Shown here: in pieces, positions 18,301 through 27,291 of the stretch | Layout of the letters: each line of letters begins with the position of its first letter | How positions within the stretch are numbered: the stretch's first letter is position 1 | Assembly: GCF_900176305.1 (NCBI RefSeq) | Contig: NZ_FWXH01000003.1 | Coordinates: 248,001-312,000, forward strand | From: Clostridium acidisoli DSM 12555 | Lineage (GTDB): Bacteria; Bacillota; Clostridia; Clostridiales; Clostridiaceae | DNA length: 64,000 nt | Direction: 5' to 3' | The notes under the pieces: model-generated | What the model saw: only the letters and a program-made list of their open reading frames with translations | Database searches by the model: none | What the model was told of the DNA's origin: nothing | Position numbers and translations under genes: made by a program

Positions 18301-18717
18301 ATGAAACTTTCAACTAAAGGAAAGTATGGTGTAAAAGCCATGGTTGATTTAGCTATAAACTATGGTAAATCACCTGTATCAATAAAAAATATTTCAATGA
18401 GACAAAATATATCTGAATATTATTTGGAACAGCTGTTTTCATCTCTTAGAAAAGCAAAATTAATAAAGAGTGTAAGAGGTGCACAAGGTGGCTATATTTT
18501 AAATAAGGAACCAGAACAAATAACGGTTTCAGATATATTTGACATACTTGAAGGTCCTATTGAAATATCGGATTGTCTAGATGGAGATGTATGTAGCAAT
18601 AGTAGCTGTTGTGCTTCTAGACTTCTTTGGGCAAAACTTAAAGAGAGCATAGACAATGTTACAAAAACAATGACGTTGCAAGACATTATTGATGATTATA
18701 ATAATGTTAAGCACTAA
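18301..18717 (+). CDS. iscR: Rrf2-family transcriptional regulator (IscR-like)
   Basis: This 138-aa winged-helix repressor begins KLSTKGKYGVKAMVDLA, the standard Rrf2 opening, with the recognition helix region near residues 28-45. Three or four cysteines near residues 92-105 (in CLDGDVCSNSSCC) are placed like the 2Fe-2S ligands of IscR, so it probably senses iron-sulfur status. ATG 18301 is preferred to the in-frame ATG 18241: the latter would lie almost at the transcription start, whereas 18301 follows GGAAGTGG and fits family length. It heads the iscR-iscS-iscU operon. Confidence 0.9.
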   Translation: MKLSTKGKYGVKAMVDLAINYGKSPVSIKNISMRQNISEYYLEQLFSSLRKAKLIKSVRGAQGGYILNKEPEQITVSDIFDILEGPIEISDCLDGDVCSNSSCCASRLLWAKLKESIDNVTKTMTLQDIIDDYNNVKH

Positions 18718-18732
18718 TGAGGAGTGGAATTA

Positions 18733-19926
18733 ATGAACAATAAAAGCGTATATATGGATTATGCTGCAACTACTTTTGTAAAACCAGAAGTTTTACAGGA
18801 AATGCTTCCATATTTCACTGAAAAATTTGGTAATCCATCGTCGTTATATTCTTTTTCTGATGATACAAAAAGAGCAATAATAAGATCAAGAGAAAAAGTT
18901 GCTTCGGCTATAAATGCAGATAAAAGTGAAATTTATTTTACTGGCGGAGGATCTGAAGCAGATAACTGGGCTATAAAGGGAATTGCTGAGGCTCATAAAA
19001 ATAAAGGTAATCATATTATAACAACTCAAATTGAACATCATGCAGTAATAAATACATGCAAGTATTTGGAAAAAAATGGATTTGAAGTTACTTATTTACC
19101 TGTAGATGAAGAAGGTTTTATAAGTTTAAAAGATTTAAAAGAGGCTATTACAGATAAAACAATCTTAATATCAATTATGTTTGCAAATAATGAGATAGGA
19201 ACATTAGAGCCAATAAAGGAAATAGGAGATTTATGTAGAGAAAAGAAAATAATTTTCCATACAGATGCAGTGCAAGCAGTAGGACATGTAAAAATAGATG
19301 TAGAGGATTTAAACATTGACTTGTTATCTATGGCAGCACATAAATTTTATGGTCCTAAAGGTATTGGAGCACTATATATAAGAAGAGGTGTCAAACTTGA
19401 AAGTTTGATACATGGTGGTGGACAGGAAAGAAATAAAAGAGCAAGTACAGAGAATATTGCTAGTATTGTTGGAATGGGTAAGGCAATAGAAATCGCAGTA
19501 GAAGAGATGGATACTGAAGCTAAAAGATTAAGCAGTCTGAGAGAAAAGTTAGTAGAAGGTATTATGGAAAAAATACCATACACAAAGATAAATGGACCTG
19601 TAGGAGATAAAAGATTACCAGGAAATTCAGATTTCAGCTTTATTGGTATAGAAGGAGAAGCTTTACTTTTGGATTTAGATTTTGACGGAATTTATGCATC
19701 AACAGGCAGTGCCTGTGCATCTGGTTCATTAGATCCATCACATGTGCTTCTAGCTATTGGACTTAAGCATGAAGTGGCACACGGCTCTTTAAGACTTACA
19801 ATGGGAGCAGGAACCACAGAAGATGATATAGATTATGTTCTTTCAAAACTACCTGCAATAGTTAAAAGAAGAAGAGAAATGTCACCACTTTGGGAGGATT
19901 TCATAAAGGAAAAGGAGAGAGTTTAA
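18733..19926 (+). CDS. iscS: cysteine desulfurase (NifS/IscS)
   Basis: This 397-aa PLP enzyme takes sulfur from cysteine for iron-sulfur cluster and thiolated cofactor assembly. The N terminus is VYMDYAATTFVKPEV. The PLP lysine is in SMAAHKFYGPKG near residue 203. The catalytic cysteine lies in the STGSACASGSLDPSHV loop near residue 325. The start ATG 18733 follows GAGGAG at normal spacing; GTG 18724 would overlap that site. It lies directly after iscR and one base before iscU, and so belongs to one operon. Confidence 0.96.
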   Translation: MNNKSVYMDYAATTFVKPEVLQEMLPYFTEKFGNPSSLYSFSDDTKRAIIRSREKVASAINADKSEIYFTGGGSEADNWAIKGIAEAHKNKGNHIITTQIEHHAVINTCKYLEKNGFEVTYLPVDEEGFISLKDLKEAITDKTILISIMFANNEIGTLEPIKEIGDLCREKKIIFHTDAVQAVGHVKIDVEDLNIDLLSMAAHKFYGPKGIGALYIRRGVKLESLIHGGGQERNKRASTENIASIVGMGKAIEIAVEEMDTEAKRLSSLREKLVEGIMEKIPYTKINGPVGDKRLPGNSDFSFIGIEGEALLLDLDFDGIYASTGSACASGSLDPSHVLLAIGLKHEVAHGSLRLTMGAGTTEDDIDYVLSKLPAIVKRRREMSPLWEDFIKEKERV

Positions 19927-19927
19927 T

Positions 19928-20359
19928 ATGATGTACAGCGAAAAGGTAATGGATCACTTTAGAAATCCAAGAAATGTTGGAGAAATTGAAAATGCAAGTG
20001 GAATTGGGGAAGTTGGTAATCCACAGTGTGGAGATATAATGAAAATTTATATAGAAGTAAAAAACAATGTAATAGAAGATGTTAAATTTAAAACTTTTGG
20101 ATGTGGATCTGCAATTGCATCGTCAAGTATGGCTACAGAATTAATCAAAGGGAAAACTTTAGAAGAAGCATGGGATTTAACAAATAAAGCAGTTGCAGAA
20201 GCGCTTGATGGACTTCCACCTGTAAAAATGCACTGCTCAGTACTTGCAGAAGAAGCTATACATAAGGCTATAAATAGTTATAGAGAGAACCATGGACTTG
20301 AAGTATGGAAAATGAAAACACATTCTGAAACAATACATGAACACGTACACGGAAACTAA
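19928..20359 (+). CDS. iscU: iron-sulfur cluster scaffold protein (NifU-like/IscU)
   Basis: This 143-aa protein is the scaffold on which IscS builds 2Fe-2S clusters. The three conserved cysteines are visible: GNPQCGDI near residue 37, FGCGSAIASSS near 62, and MHCSVLAEEA near 105. A short C-terminal tail rich in histidine (HSETIHEHVHGN) extends the usual fold and may bind metal. The ribosome-binding site AAAGGAG lies in the end of iscS. It ends the iscR-iscS-iscU operon. Confidence 0.95.
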   Translation: MMYSEKVMDHFRNPRNVGEIENASGIGEVGNPQCGDIMKIYIEVKNNVIEDVKFKTFGCGSAIASSSMATELIKGKTLEEAWDLTNKAVAEALDGLPPVKMHCSVLAEEAIHKAINSYRENHGLEVWKMKTHSETIHEHVHGN

Positions 20360-20389
20360 ATACACTAGTTGCTTTCTTTTCATATTTTG

Positions 20390-20418
20390 TTGACAGAACA
20401 TAAAATTTTAAATATAAT
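20390..20418 (+). promoter_or_regulatory. sigma-A promoter of alaS
   Basis: Consensus TTGACA (20390-20395), a 17-bp spacer and consensus TATAAT (20413-20418) place transcription start near 20425, just before the T-box leader. Confidence 0.88.
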
Positions 20419-20425
20419 CTTCATG

Positions 20426-20640
20426 TAGTTAATATTTTAAGGTGATGATGGGAAGTAGTAAATATCTTGATATATAAAGAGAGGAAGTGGATGGTGAAAA
20501 CTTCTTAATCAATTTATTGAAGCAGTCCTTGAACTGTGATTTTTAAGTGACACAAGTATATGTGTAATTAGGGTGGTACCGCGGAAGTTAGCTTTCGTCC
20601 CTTGCAAAATAGCAAGAGATGGAAGCTTTTTATTTTAAAT
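20426..20640 (+). ncRNA. T-box leader (alanine specific) controlling alaS
   Basis: The conserved T-box sequence AGGGTGGTACCGCG lies at about 20569-20582. Stem I contains AGAGAGG and GGTGAAAAC elements. In the specifier position, GAAGCAG places GCA, an alanine codon, at 20522-20524. Uncharged tRNA-Ala should pair there and with the T-box bulge to prevent termination. The competing terminator GCTTTCGTCCCTTGC / GCAAGAGATGGAAGC with a T-rich tail lies at 20591-20636. Codon, gene and structure agree. Confidence 0.95.
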
Positions 20641-20655
20641 TAGGAGGAAATAGTT

Positions 20656-23298
20656 ATGAAAACAATGGGTTTGAATGAAGTAAGAGAGGCTTATCTTAGC
20701 TTTTTTGAAAGCAAAGGTCATTTAAGATTGCCTAGTTTCTCTTTAGTCCCTAAAAATGATAAAGGATTATTAATAATAAATGCAGGAATGGCTCCTATGA
20801 AGCCTTATTTTACAGGACTTCAAGTGCCTCCAAGCAAAAGGGTGACTACTTGTCAAAAATGCGTTAGAACTGGAGATATAGAAAATGTAGGAAAAACATC
20901 TAGACATGGTACATTTTTCGAAATGCTTGGAAACTTTTCTTTTGGAGATTATTTTAAAGAAGAAGTAATACCTTGGGCTTGGGAGTTTTTAACCGCGAAT
21001 TTAAAACTTCCTAAAGAAAAACTATATGTAACAATTTATTTAGATGATGATGAGGCTTTTAAAATCTGGACAGAAAAAGTAGGTTTAGATCCAAGTCGCA
21101 TATTTAGGTTAGGTAAAGAAGATAATTTTTGGGAACATGGTCAAGGGCCTTGCGGACCTTGCTCTGAAATTCATTATGACAGAGGTCAAGGTATTATTAA
21201 AAACAAAGAAGAGTTTATAGAAGCTTCAGAATCAGATAGAGCAGTGGAATTATGGAATTTAGTATTTACTCAATTTGATAAAGATGAAGATGGTAATTAT
21301 AATAAACTTTCTAAACCAAATATTGATACAGGTATGGGACTTGAGAGAATTGCGGGTGTAATGCAAGATACAACAAGTATATTTGAAGTTGATACTATAA
21401 GAAAAATACTTGATGAAGTATGTAAAAAGGCTAATGTTAGCTATGGTAGCAATAAGCAAACAGATATTTCAATTAGGATAGTAACGGATCATATAAGAAG
21501 TACTACATTTATGATTAGTGATGATATATTACCTTCAAATGAAGGAAGAGGTTATGTTTTAAGAAGACTACTTAGAAGAGCAGCAAGACATGGAAAATTA
21601 CTAGGAATAAATGGAACATTTTTATATGAACTATGTGATGTGGTAATAGAAAATTCATTTGGAGCTTATTCTGAATTAAAAGAAAAAAAGGATTATATTA
21701 AAAAAGTAATTAAGTTAGAAGAAGAGAGATTTAGTGAAACTATCGATAGCGGCATAGAGATCTTAAATGAATATATCGAAGAGATGAATAAAAATAATTC
21801 GAAAATTCTTACAGGAGAAAAGGCATTTAGACTATATGACACTTATGGCTTCCCGTTAGAGTTAACTCAAGAAATATTAGAAGATAAGGGTGCAAAAGTA
21901 GACCTTGACGCATTTAATTCTGAAATGAAGATTCAAAGAGAACGTGCAAGAGCTGCAAGAACTGAATACACTTATATGGGTACAGATATAAGTATTTTAG
22001 ATAAAATACCAGCAGATTTAAACACTGAATTTGTTGGATATGATTCCTTAGAAGTTGAAACAAAAGTAAGTTTAATTGCAGCAGATGAAAATTTTGTCGA
22101 AGCTTTAGGTGACGGAAAATCAGGAATTTTAATAACAGAAAAAACACCTTTTTATAGTGAGATGGGTGGACAAATAGGTGATACTGGAATATTTGTAAGT
22201 GAAAACTGTGAAGGAATAGTTACAAATTGTAAGAAGAACATTTCGGGAAAAATTATGCATTTTGTTGAAGTTAAAACAGGGACTTTAAAAAATAATAATA
22301 AAATTAAATTAGTTGTAAATAATGATAGAAGACAAAGTATATCTAAAAATCATACAGCAACACATATGCTACATGAAGCATTAAGAGAAATTTTAGGAGA
22401 ACATGTTCACCAATCAGGTTCCTTTGTTGATGATGGAAAACTTAGATTTGATTTTACTCATTTTACAGCTATTACAGAAGAAGAACTTAAAAAAGTTGAG
22501 GTTATTGTAAATAAAAAAGTAATGGAAGCAATAGCAGTGGAAACTGAAGTTATGAGCATAGATGAAGCTAAAAAATCAGGTGCCATGGCATTATTTGATG
22601 ATAAATATGGAGATGCTGTAAGAGTTGTTTCTGTTGGTGATTTCAGTAAGGAATTGTGTGGAGGTACACACATAAAAAATACTGGAGAAATAGGATTATT
22701 TAAAATTATTTCAGAAACAGGTGTAGCTGCTGGAATAAGGAGAATAGAAGCTGTAACAGGCCTTAAAGCACTAGGGGTAGTTGATAAAAAAGATGAAGTG
22801 TTAAAAAACATTCAAAGAGATTTAAAATGTTCTGAAAAGGATGTTTTAAGTAAAATTGATTTAGTATTAGCTGAATTAAAAGAAAAAGAAAAAGAAATTT
22901 CAGAACTTAAGTCTAAATTGGCAGCTAACTTTGAAGATGATATAATAAAATCAGTTTATGAAGTTAAGGGAATTAAAGTTGCAGCAGCATCACTAAAAGA
23001 TTTAGATGGAAATTCACTTAGGGATTTGGCAGATAAAATAAAGTCTAAAGTTGGTGGAAATGTTGTTGTAGTACTTGGAAGCAGCAATAATGGAAAAGTA
23101 CAGATAATATCTATGGCCACAAAAGAAGCAATTAAATTAGGTGTACATTGTGGTGCAATAGTTAGAGAAGTAGCTAAAATTTGTGGCGGCGGCGGCGGCG
23201 GACGTCCAGACATGGCCGAAGCAGGTGGAAAAAATCCAGAGAAGTTATCTGAGGCAATATCAAATTTACAAAATATCATGGAAAAATTAGTAAAATAG
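20656..23298 (+). CDS. alaS: alanyl-tRNA synthetase
   Basis: This 880-aa enzyme has full length for bacterial AlaRS. The N-terminal class II catalytic domain has [16 protein letters not shown] (near residue 13-28) and [16 protein letters not shown] (near 72). The editing domain carries [13 protein letters not shown] (near residue 565) and [13 protein letters not shown] (near 667), which together hold the editing-site zinc ligands. The C-terminal C-Ala domain ends with a glycine-rich [15 protein letters not shown] loop. Five of those glycines use GGC, rare in this AT-rich sequence. AGGAGG precedes the ATG. Expression is controlled by the alanine T-box upstream. Confidence 0.98.
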   Translation: MKTMGLNEVREAYLSFFESKGHLRLPSFSLVPKNDKGLLIINAGMAPMKPYFTGLQVPPSKRVTTCQKCVRTGDIENVGKTSRHGTFFEMLGNFSFGDYFKEEVIPWAWEFLTANLKLPKEKLYVTIYLDDDEAFKIWTEKVGLDPSRIFRLGKEDNFWEHGQGPCGPCSEIHYDRGQGIIKNKEEFIEASESDRAVELWNLVFTQFDKDEDGNYNKLSKPNIDTGMGLERIAGVMQDTTSIFEVDTIRKILDEVCKKANVSYGSNKQTDISIRIVTDHIRSTTFMISDDILPSNEGRGYVLRRLLRRAARHGKLLGINGTFLYELCDVVIENSFGAYSELKEKKDYIKKVIKLEEERFSETIDSGIEILNEYIEEMNKNNSKILTGEKAFRLYDTYGFPLELTQEILEDKGAKVDLDAFNSEMKIQRERARAARTEYTYMGTDISILDKIPADLNTEFVGYDSLEVETKVSLIAADENFVEALGDGKSGILITEKTPFYSEMGGQIGDTGIFVSENCEGIVTNCKKNISGKIMHFVEVKTGTLKNNNKIKLVVNNDRRQSISKNHTATHMLHEALREILGEHVHQSGSFVDDGKLRFDFTHFTAITEEELKKVEVIVNKKVMEAIAVETEVMSIDEAKKSGAMALFDDKYGDAVRVVSVGDFSKELCGGTHIKNTGEIGLFKIISETGVAAGIRRIEAVTGLKALGVVDKKDEVLKNIQRDLKCSEKDVLSKIDLVLAELKEKEKEISELKSKLAANFEDDIIKSVYEVKGIKVAAASLKDLDGNSLRDLADKIKSKVGGNVVVVLGSSNNGKVQIISMATKEAIKLGVHCGAIVREVAKICGGGGGGRPDMAEAGGKNPEKLSEAISNLQNIMEKLVK

Positions 23299-23372
23299 TA
23301 TACTTTTATTAATTAATAAGCTATAATGTATATAACTAGTTGATACCATTTTAATAAAGGGGTGAAAACTAA

Positions 23373-23630
23373 ATGGGGAACAATAACGATAATACCATTC
23401 AATTTGATGTACTAAAAAATAAAGAAGACCTTACAAAGTCAATATTATCTGAGGTATATAATGCTTTGAAAGAAAAGGGTTATAATCCCATAAATCAGTT
23501 AGTAGGGTATATAATTTCTGGAGACCCTACATATATAACAAATTACAACGGTGCACGTGCTCTAGTTAGAAAACTAGAAAGAGATGAGATATTAGAAGAA
23601 GTTTTAAAATCATATCTTGATGTAAAATAA
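23373..23630 (+). CDS. ireB: IreB family regulatory phosphoprotein (UPF0297)
   Basis: This 85-aa protein matches the IreB/YrzL family by length and by the blocks [20 protein letters not shown] and [27 protein letters not shown]. In Enterococcus, IreB is phosphorylated by the PASTA kinase IreK and affects cephalosporin tolerance; that role here is only by homology. The position between alaS and ruvX is the conserved Firmicute order. GGGG lies upstream of ATG 23373. Confidence 0.93.
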   Translation: MGNNNDNTIQFDVLKNKEDLTKSILSEVYNALKEKGYNPINQLVGYIISGDPTYITNYNGARALVRKLERDEILEEVLKSYLDVK

Positions 23631-23657
23631 AAGTGCCCTAAGGGGCATTTTTATTTT
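23631..23657 (+). terminator. weak terminator/attenuator between ireB and ruvX
   Basis: AGTGCCC pairs with GGGCATT and is followed by TTTTATTTT. ruvX starts only 27 bases later, so read-through into the cluster is likely. Confidence 0.6.
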
Positions 23658-23683
23658 AATTTTACATACAATAAGGAGATAAA

Positions 23684-24091
23684 ATGAGAATTTTAGGTTT
23701 AGATATAGGAGACAGAACAATTGGAATTGCAATTAGCGATCCACTTGGATTTACGGCACAGGGAATAACCACAATTAGAAGAAAAAACATCACTATTGAT
23801 ATGGATGAATTAATAAAGATATGTAAAGAATATTCTGTAGAAACAATCGTTGCAGGATTTCCTAAAAATATGAATGGAACGGTAGGACCACAAAGTGAAA
23901 AGGTTTTAGCATTTTGTGATATTTTAAAAGAAAAAATAGATATACCTATAAAAATGTGGGATGAAAGGCTTACAACAGTAGCTGCACATAAGGCTATGCT
24001 TGAAGCAGATTTATCTAGAGCAAAAAGAAAAAAATTAGTAGATAAAGTTGCGGCAACTTACATATTGCAAGGTTATTTAGACAGTCTATAG
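23684..24091 (+). CDS. ruvX: Holliday junction resolvase-like protein RuvX/YqgF
   Basis: This 135-aa protein has an RNase H-like fold. The first motif [18 protein letters not shown] carries the catalytic aspartate. [16 protein letters not shown] lies near residue 63-78, and [11 protein letters not shown] near 98 carries the acidic residues. YqgF proteins process pre-16S rRNA ends and can act on branched DNA. The order ireB-ruvX-yrzB is the usual Firmicute cluster. AAGGAG precedes ATG 23684. Confidence 0.95.
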   Translation: MRILGLDIGDRTIGIAISDPLGFTAQGITTIRRKNITIDMDELIKICKEYSVETIVAGFPKNMNGTVGPQSEKVLAFCDILKEKIDIPIKMWDERLTTVAAHKAMLEADLSRAKRKKLVDKVAATYILQGYLDSL

Positions 24092-24101
24092 AACTAATAA
24101 T

Positions 24102-24130
24102 TTGACAAAACTTATTGTAATATTTAAAAT
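24102..24130 (+). promoter_or_regulatory. sigma-A promoter before the DUF1292 gene
   Basis: TTGACA (24102-24107), a 17-bp spacer and TAAAAT (24125-24130) lie 28 bases before the gene start. Confidence 0.7.
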
Positions 24131-24157
24131 AGTATTAAAATGGAGGAAAAATAAAAC

Positions 24158-24424
24158 ATGGAAAATGATACAACAAATATAACTTTATTAGATGAGGACG
24201 GAAAAGAGCAGGAATTTGAAGTTATTACAAAACTTGATTTAGAAGATAAAGAATATGTCATTGTTGCACCGAAAGATGCAGGTACAGAAACAGAAGCAAT
24301 AATATTAAAAATTGATTCTGATGAAGATGGAAATGACATTTTATATACTATAGAAGATGATGATGAATTTAATATGATAAGTGAAGCATACGAAGCTTTA
24401 TTCTCAGAGGGAGAATTAAATTAG
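24158..24424 (+). CDS. yrzB: DUF1292 domain protein (YrzB family)
   Basis: This acidic 88-aa protein has the DUF1292 pattern: LDEDGKEQEFEVI at the start, LDLEDKEYVIVAP in the middle and EDDDEFNMISEAYEALF at the end. The molecular role is unknown throughout the family. It keeps its usual place after ruvX, but here it has a good promoter of its own. GGAGGAAAA precedes the ATG. Confidence 0.92.
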   Translation: MENDTTNITLLDEDGKEQEFEVITKLDLEDKEYVIVAPKDAGTETEAIILKIDSDEDGNDILYTIEDDDEFNMISEAYEALFSEGELN

Positions 24425-24476
24425 ATACAAAATTATTTAATTTTGCTTTGTATAGCTTTTGAAGTGGGGGATTTAT

Positions 24477-24929
24477 ATGCCTAAATTATCAAATGGAGAA
24501 ATAGAACATTTAAAAAATAATTTAAAAGAAAAAGGTTACAAGCTAACACCACAAAGAAGAGCTATATTGGATACAATTATAAAAAGTGAAGGGCAACATC
24601 TTACTGCCGAGGAAATTTATGAACTTGTAAAGGCAGATTGTCCTGAAATTGGGTTAGCAACAGTTTATAGAACTGTACTTTTACTTGAAGAATTGGGAGC
24701 AATATGCAAATTGGATTTAAATGATGGTTCTAATAGATACGAACTTATACATCAAAATGAAAACCATCAACATCATCATCTTATATGCACAAATTGTGGA
24801 AAAGTGCTAGAAGTTGAAGGTGATTTACTTGAAAATCTAGAGAAAATAGTAGAAGAAAAATGTAATTTTGAAGTTAAAAATCACAGCCTTAAATTTTATG
24901 GTTTATGCAGTGATTGTAAAAATAAATAA
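24477..24929 (+). CDS. fur: Fur family metal-responsive transcriptional regulator
   Basis: This 150-aa repressor has a winged helix (KLTPQRRAILDTI, then the ATVYRTVLLLEELGAI recognition region) and a dimerisation domain with metal ligands: HQHHHLICTNCGKV near residue 100, and a second cysteine pair CSDC at the C terminus that completes a structural zinc site. The start ATG 24477 is placed by GTGGGGGA; an upstream in-frame TTG at 24459 lacks a site. Fur is the most likely class, but PerR or Zur cannot be ruled out without the second-shell residues. It sits between yrzB and RNase J. Confidence 0.85.
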   Translation: MPKLSNGEIEHLKNNLKEKGYKLTPQRRAILDTIIKSEGQHLTAEEIYELVKADCPEIGLATVYRTVLLLEELGAICKLDLNDGSNRYELIHQNENHQHHHLICTNCGKVLEVEGDLLENLEKIVEEKCNFEVKNHSLKFYGLCSDCKNK

Positions 24930-24971
24930 TTAGATGAATGCGGAGAAATTAATCTCTGTATAATTTAAAAT

Positions 24972-25066
24972 ATAAATTATAAAAATTCATAACCTGTAAG
25001 ATAATTTAACGGTATGAACTTTTATAATTGTTTGCTGAAAATATTTATACTTAAAATATAAATATT
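24972..25066 (+). promoter_or_regulatory. structured leader before RNase J gene
   Basis: There are two inverted repeats. An imperfect stem of about 18 bp lies between about 24974 and 25029 (AATTATAAAA-TTCATA paired with TATGAA-TTTTATAATT). A perfect 10-bp one follows, AATATTTATA (25040-25049) with TATAAATATT (25057-25066), ending only seven bases before the AAGGAGGG ribosome-binding site. Such stems could set mRNA stability or allow autoregulation by RNase J (inference). Confidence 0.45.
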
Positions 25067-25087
25067 CAAAAAAAGGAGGGTAGAGTT

Positions 25088-26755
25088 ATGCGTAAAGAAA
25101 AAGATAAGATAAAAATAATAGCTTTAGGCGGGCTAAATGAAATTGGAAAAAATATAACAGCCATAGAATTTAAAAACGAAATAATAATAATTGATTGTGG
25201 GTTAAAATTTCCTGATGAAGAAATGTTTGGAATAGATGTAGTAATTCCCGATGTGAGTTATCTAGTTAAAAACATTGAAAAAGTTAAAGGAATATTTTTA
25301 ACTCATGGTCATGAAGACCATATTGGTGCACTTCCATATGTATTAAAGGAACTGAATGTACCAGTATATGGAACAAAATTAACATTAGGTATACTTGAAT
25401 CTAAATTAAAGGAACATGGATTGTTAAGTAAAGTAACGCTTAATTGTGTTAAACCGAAAGACATAATAAAATTAGATATTATGTCAGTAGAGTTTATAAG
25501 AACAAGTCATAGTATAGCTGATTCAACAGCTATAGCTGTTCATACTTCAATGGGTGTTATCTTACACACAGGCGATTTTAAAATCGATTATACGCCTATT
25601 GATGGACAATTGGCGGATTTTGCAAGATTTGCTGAACTCGGAAAAAGAGGTGTTTTAGCTATGCTTGCTGACAGTACAAATGTAGAGAGATCTGGTTATA
25701 CAATGTCAGAAAGCACTGTAGGTGTGACTTTTAAAGAGATTTTTAGAAAAGCACAAGGAAGAATAATTGTTGCAACCTTTGCATCAAATGTCCACAGAAT
25801 ACAACAAATAATTCAAGCGGCAGAGGAAAATGGAAGAAAAGTTGCCGTATCAGGAAGAAGCATGGAAAATATCATTGCTGTGGCAATGGAATATGGATAT
25901 TTAAAATTTGATGAAGGTACAATGATTAGCATAGATGCTGTTAACAGGTATCCAAATGAAAAACTTACTATTATAACAACAGGTAGCCAAGGGGAACCTA
26001 TGTCTGCGCTTACAAGAATGGCAGCTTCTGAACACAAAAAGGTTAATATAGTTGAGGGTGATATGGTTGTAATTTCAGCATCACCTATACCAGGAAATGA
26101 AAAACTTGTTTCTAAAGTTATAAATCAATTGTTTAAAAAAGGTGCAGAAGTAATTTATGAAGCATTAGCAGATGTACATGTATCCGGTCATGCTTGCCAA
26201 GAAGAATTAAAGCTTATGCACACTTTGGTAAAGCCTAAATTCTTTATACCAGTGCATGGAGAATACAGACATTTAAAACAGCATAGTGAACTTGCAGCTA
26301 AACTTGGAATGCCAAAAAGCAATATATTGATTGCAGATAATGGTGAAGTTATTGAATTAACACGAAATTCCATAAGAAAAAATGGAACGGTAGTATCAGG
26401 TCAGATATTCGTAGATGGATTAGGTGTTGGAGATGTTGGAAACATAGTGTTAAGAGACAGAAAACATCTATCTCAAGATGGAATATTAACTGTGGTAGTA
26501 ACTATTGAAAAGCAAAGTGGTAATGTAATGGCAGGACCAGATATTATATCTAGAGGATTTGTATATGTTAGAGAATCAGAAGATTTAATAGAAGAAGCAA
26601 GAGAGATAGTAAAAAAAGCTCTTAAAGAATGTGAAGAAAAACATATAACTGAATGGGCTGCAATAAAATCTAATATTAAAGATGTCTTAAGAATGTTTTT
26701 ATATGAGAAAACAAAGAGAAAACCAATGATATTGCCTATAATAATGGAAGTATAG
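25088..26755 (+). CDS. rnj: ribonuclease J
   Basis: This 555-aa metallo-beta-lactamase/beta-CASP ribonuclease has full RNase J length. The active-site motif LTHGHEDHIGALPYVL is near residue 75, HTGDFKIDYTPIDG follows near 157, and the C-terminal VSGHACQEELKLM block is near 365. RNase J has 5'-3' exonuclease and endonuclease activity and is a main mRNA-decay and rRNA-processing enzyme in Firmicutes. AAAGGAGGG precedes ATG 25088. It may be co-transcribed with the YlbF gene 31 bases downstream, a notable pairing because YlbF-family proteins modulate mRNA processing by RNase Y in B. subtilis. Confidence 0.95.
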   Translation: MRKEKDKIKIIALGGLNEIGKNITAIEFKNEIIIIDCGLKFPDEEMFGIDVVIPDVSYLVKNIEKVKGIFLTHGHEDHIGALPYVLKELNVPVYGTKLTLGILESKLKEHGLLSKVTLNCVKPKDIIKLDIMSVEFIRTSHSIADSTAIAVHTSMGVILHTGDFKIDYTPIDGQLADFARFAELGKRGVLAMLADSTNVERSGYTMSESTVGVTFKEIFRKAQGRIIVATFASNVHRIQQIIQAAEENGRKVAVSGRSMENIIAVAMEYGYLKFDEGTMISIDAVNRYPNEKLTIITTGSQGEPMSALTRMAASEHKKVNIVEGDMVVISASPIPGNEKLVSKVINQLFKKGAEVIYEALADVHVSGHACQEELKLMHTLVKPKFFIPVHGEYRHLKQHSELAAKLGMPKSNILIADNGEVIELTRNSIRKNGTVVSGQIFVDGLGVGDVGNIVLRDRKHLSQDGILTVVVTIEKQSGNVMAGPDIISRGFVYVRESEDLIEEAREIVKKALKECEEKHITEWAAIKSNIKDVLRMFLYEKTKRKPMILPIIMEV

Positions 26756-26786
26756 TTATTAATGCTTTCAAAAGGAGGGTTAGTGC

Positions 26787-27137
26787 ATGGACAATGTATA
26801 TGATAAGGCACATGAACTTGCAAAGGTCTTAAAAAGTTACCCAGAAGTTTCTGAGTACAGAGAAGCAAGTGAAAAAATTAAAAACAATGCTGATGCTCAA
26901 AAAATTATCGAAGATTTTAGAAAAATCCAGTTCGAAGCATATAATGAGCAGATGGAGAAAAAACAATTAAGTGAAGATACAAAAAAGAAATTTGAAAATA
27001 TTTCTAATATAATATCTATGAACCAGGATGTAGCACAGTTTTTAACTGCAGAGCAAAAATTTAGTATAATTTGGCAAGATATTATAAAGATTTTAACTGA
27101 TTCTATAGGATTGGATCTTAATTTTGGAATGAAATGA
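26787..27137 (+). CDS. YlbF/YmcA family regulator
   Basis: This 116-aa helical protein has the Com_YlbF pattern: DNVYDKAHELAKVLKSYPE at the start, IEDFRKIQFEAYNEQM in the middle and WQDIIKILTDSIGLDLNFG at the end. In B. subtilis, YlbF, YmcA and YaaT form an Fe-S complex that helps RNase Y and promotes sporulation and competence. Which member this is cannot be told. AAAGGAGGG precedes the ATG. It follows the RNase J gene closely. Confidence 0.87.
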   Translation: MDNVYDKAHELAKVLKSYPEVSEYREASEKIKNNADAQKIIEDFRKIQFEAYNEQMEKKQLSEDTKKKFENISNIISMNQDVAQFLTAEQKFSIIWQDIIKILTDSIGLDLNFGMK

Positions 27138-27146
27138 TGCAAAAAG

Positions 27147-27175
27147 TTGACTTTTGTCAAACATAATATTAGAAT
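27147..27175 (+). promoter_or_regulatory. possible sigma-A promoter upstream of a terminator
   Basis: TTGACT (27147-27152), a 17-bp spacer and TAGAAT (27170-27175) would start transcription near 27182, immediately before the hairpin at 27186-27222. If real, it gives either an attenuated typA transcript or a very short RNA. Confidence 0.35.
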
Positions 27176-27185
27176 AAGAGTGATA

Positions 27186-27224
27186 AAAAAAATTGGGTAC
27201 AATTTAGTATCCAATTTTTGTTTG
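27186..27224 (+). terminator. rho-independent terminator after ylbF
   Basis: AAAAATTGGGTAC pairs with GTATCCAATTTTT (one G-T pair, 6-nt loop), followed by GTTTG. Confidence 0.8.
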
Positions 27225-27291
27225 TAGTATGTTAGTTACTATCGACGGAATAATTAATACATTATTTATAAATTAGGTTGGAGGATAAAAC

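Noticed and set aside
22458-23279. Two open frames on the minus strand inside alaS
   Set aside because: The serine/proline-rich translations resemble no protein family and are by-products of codon bias in alaS.
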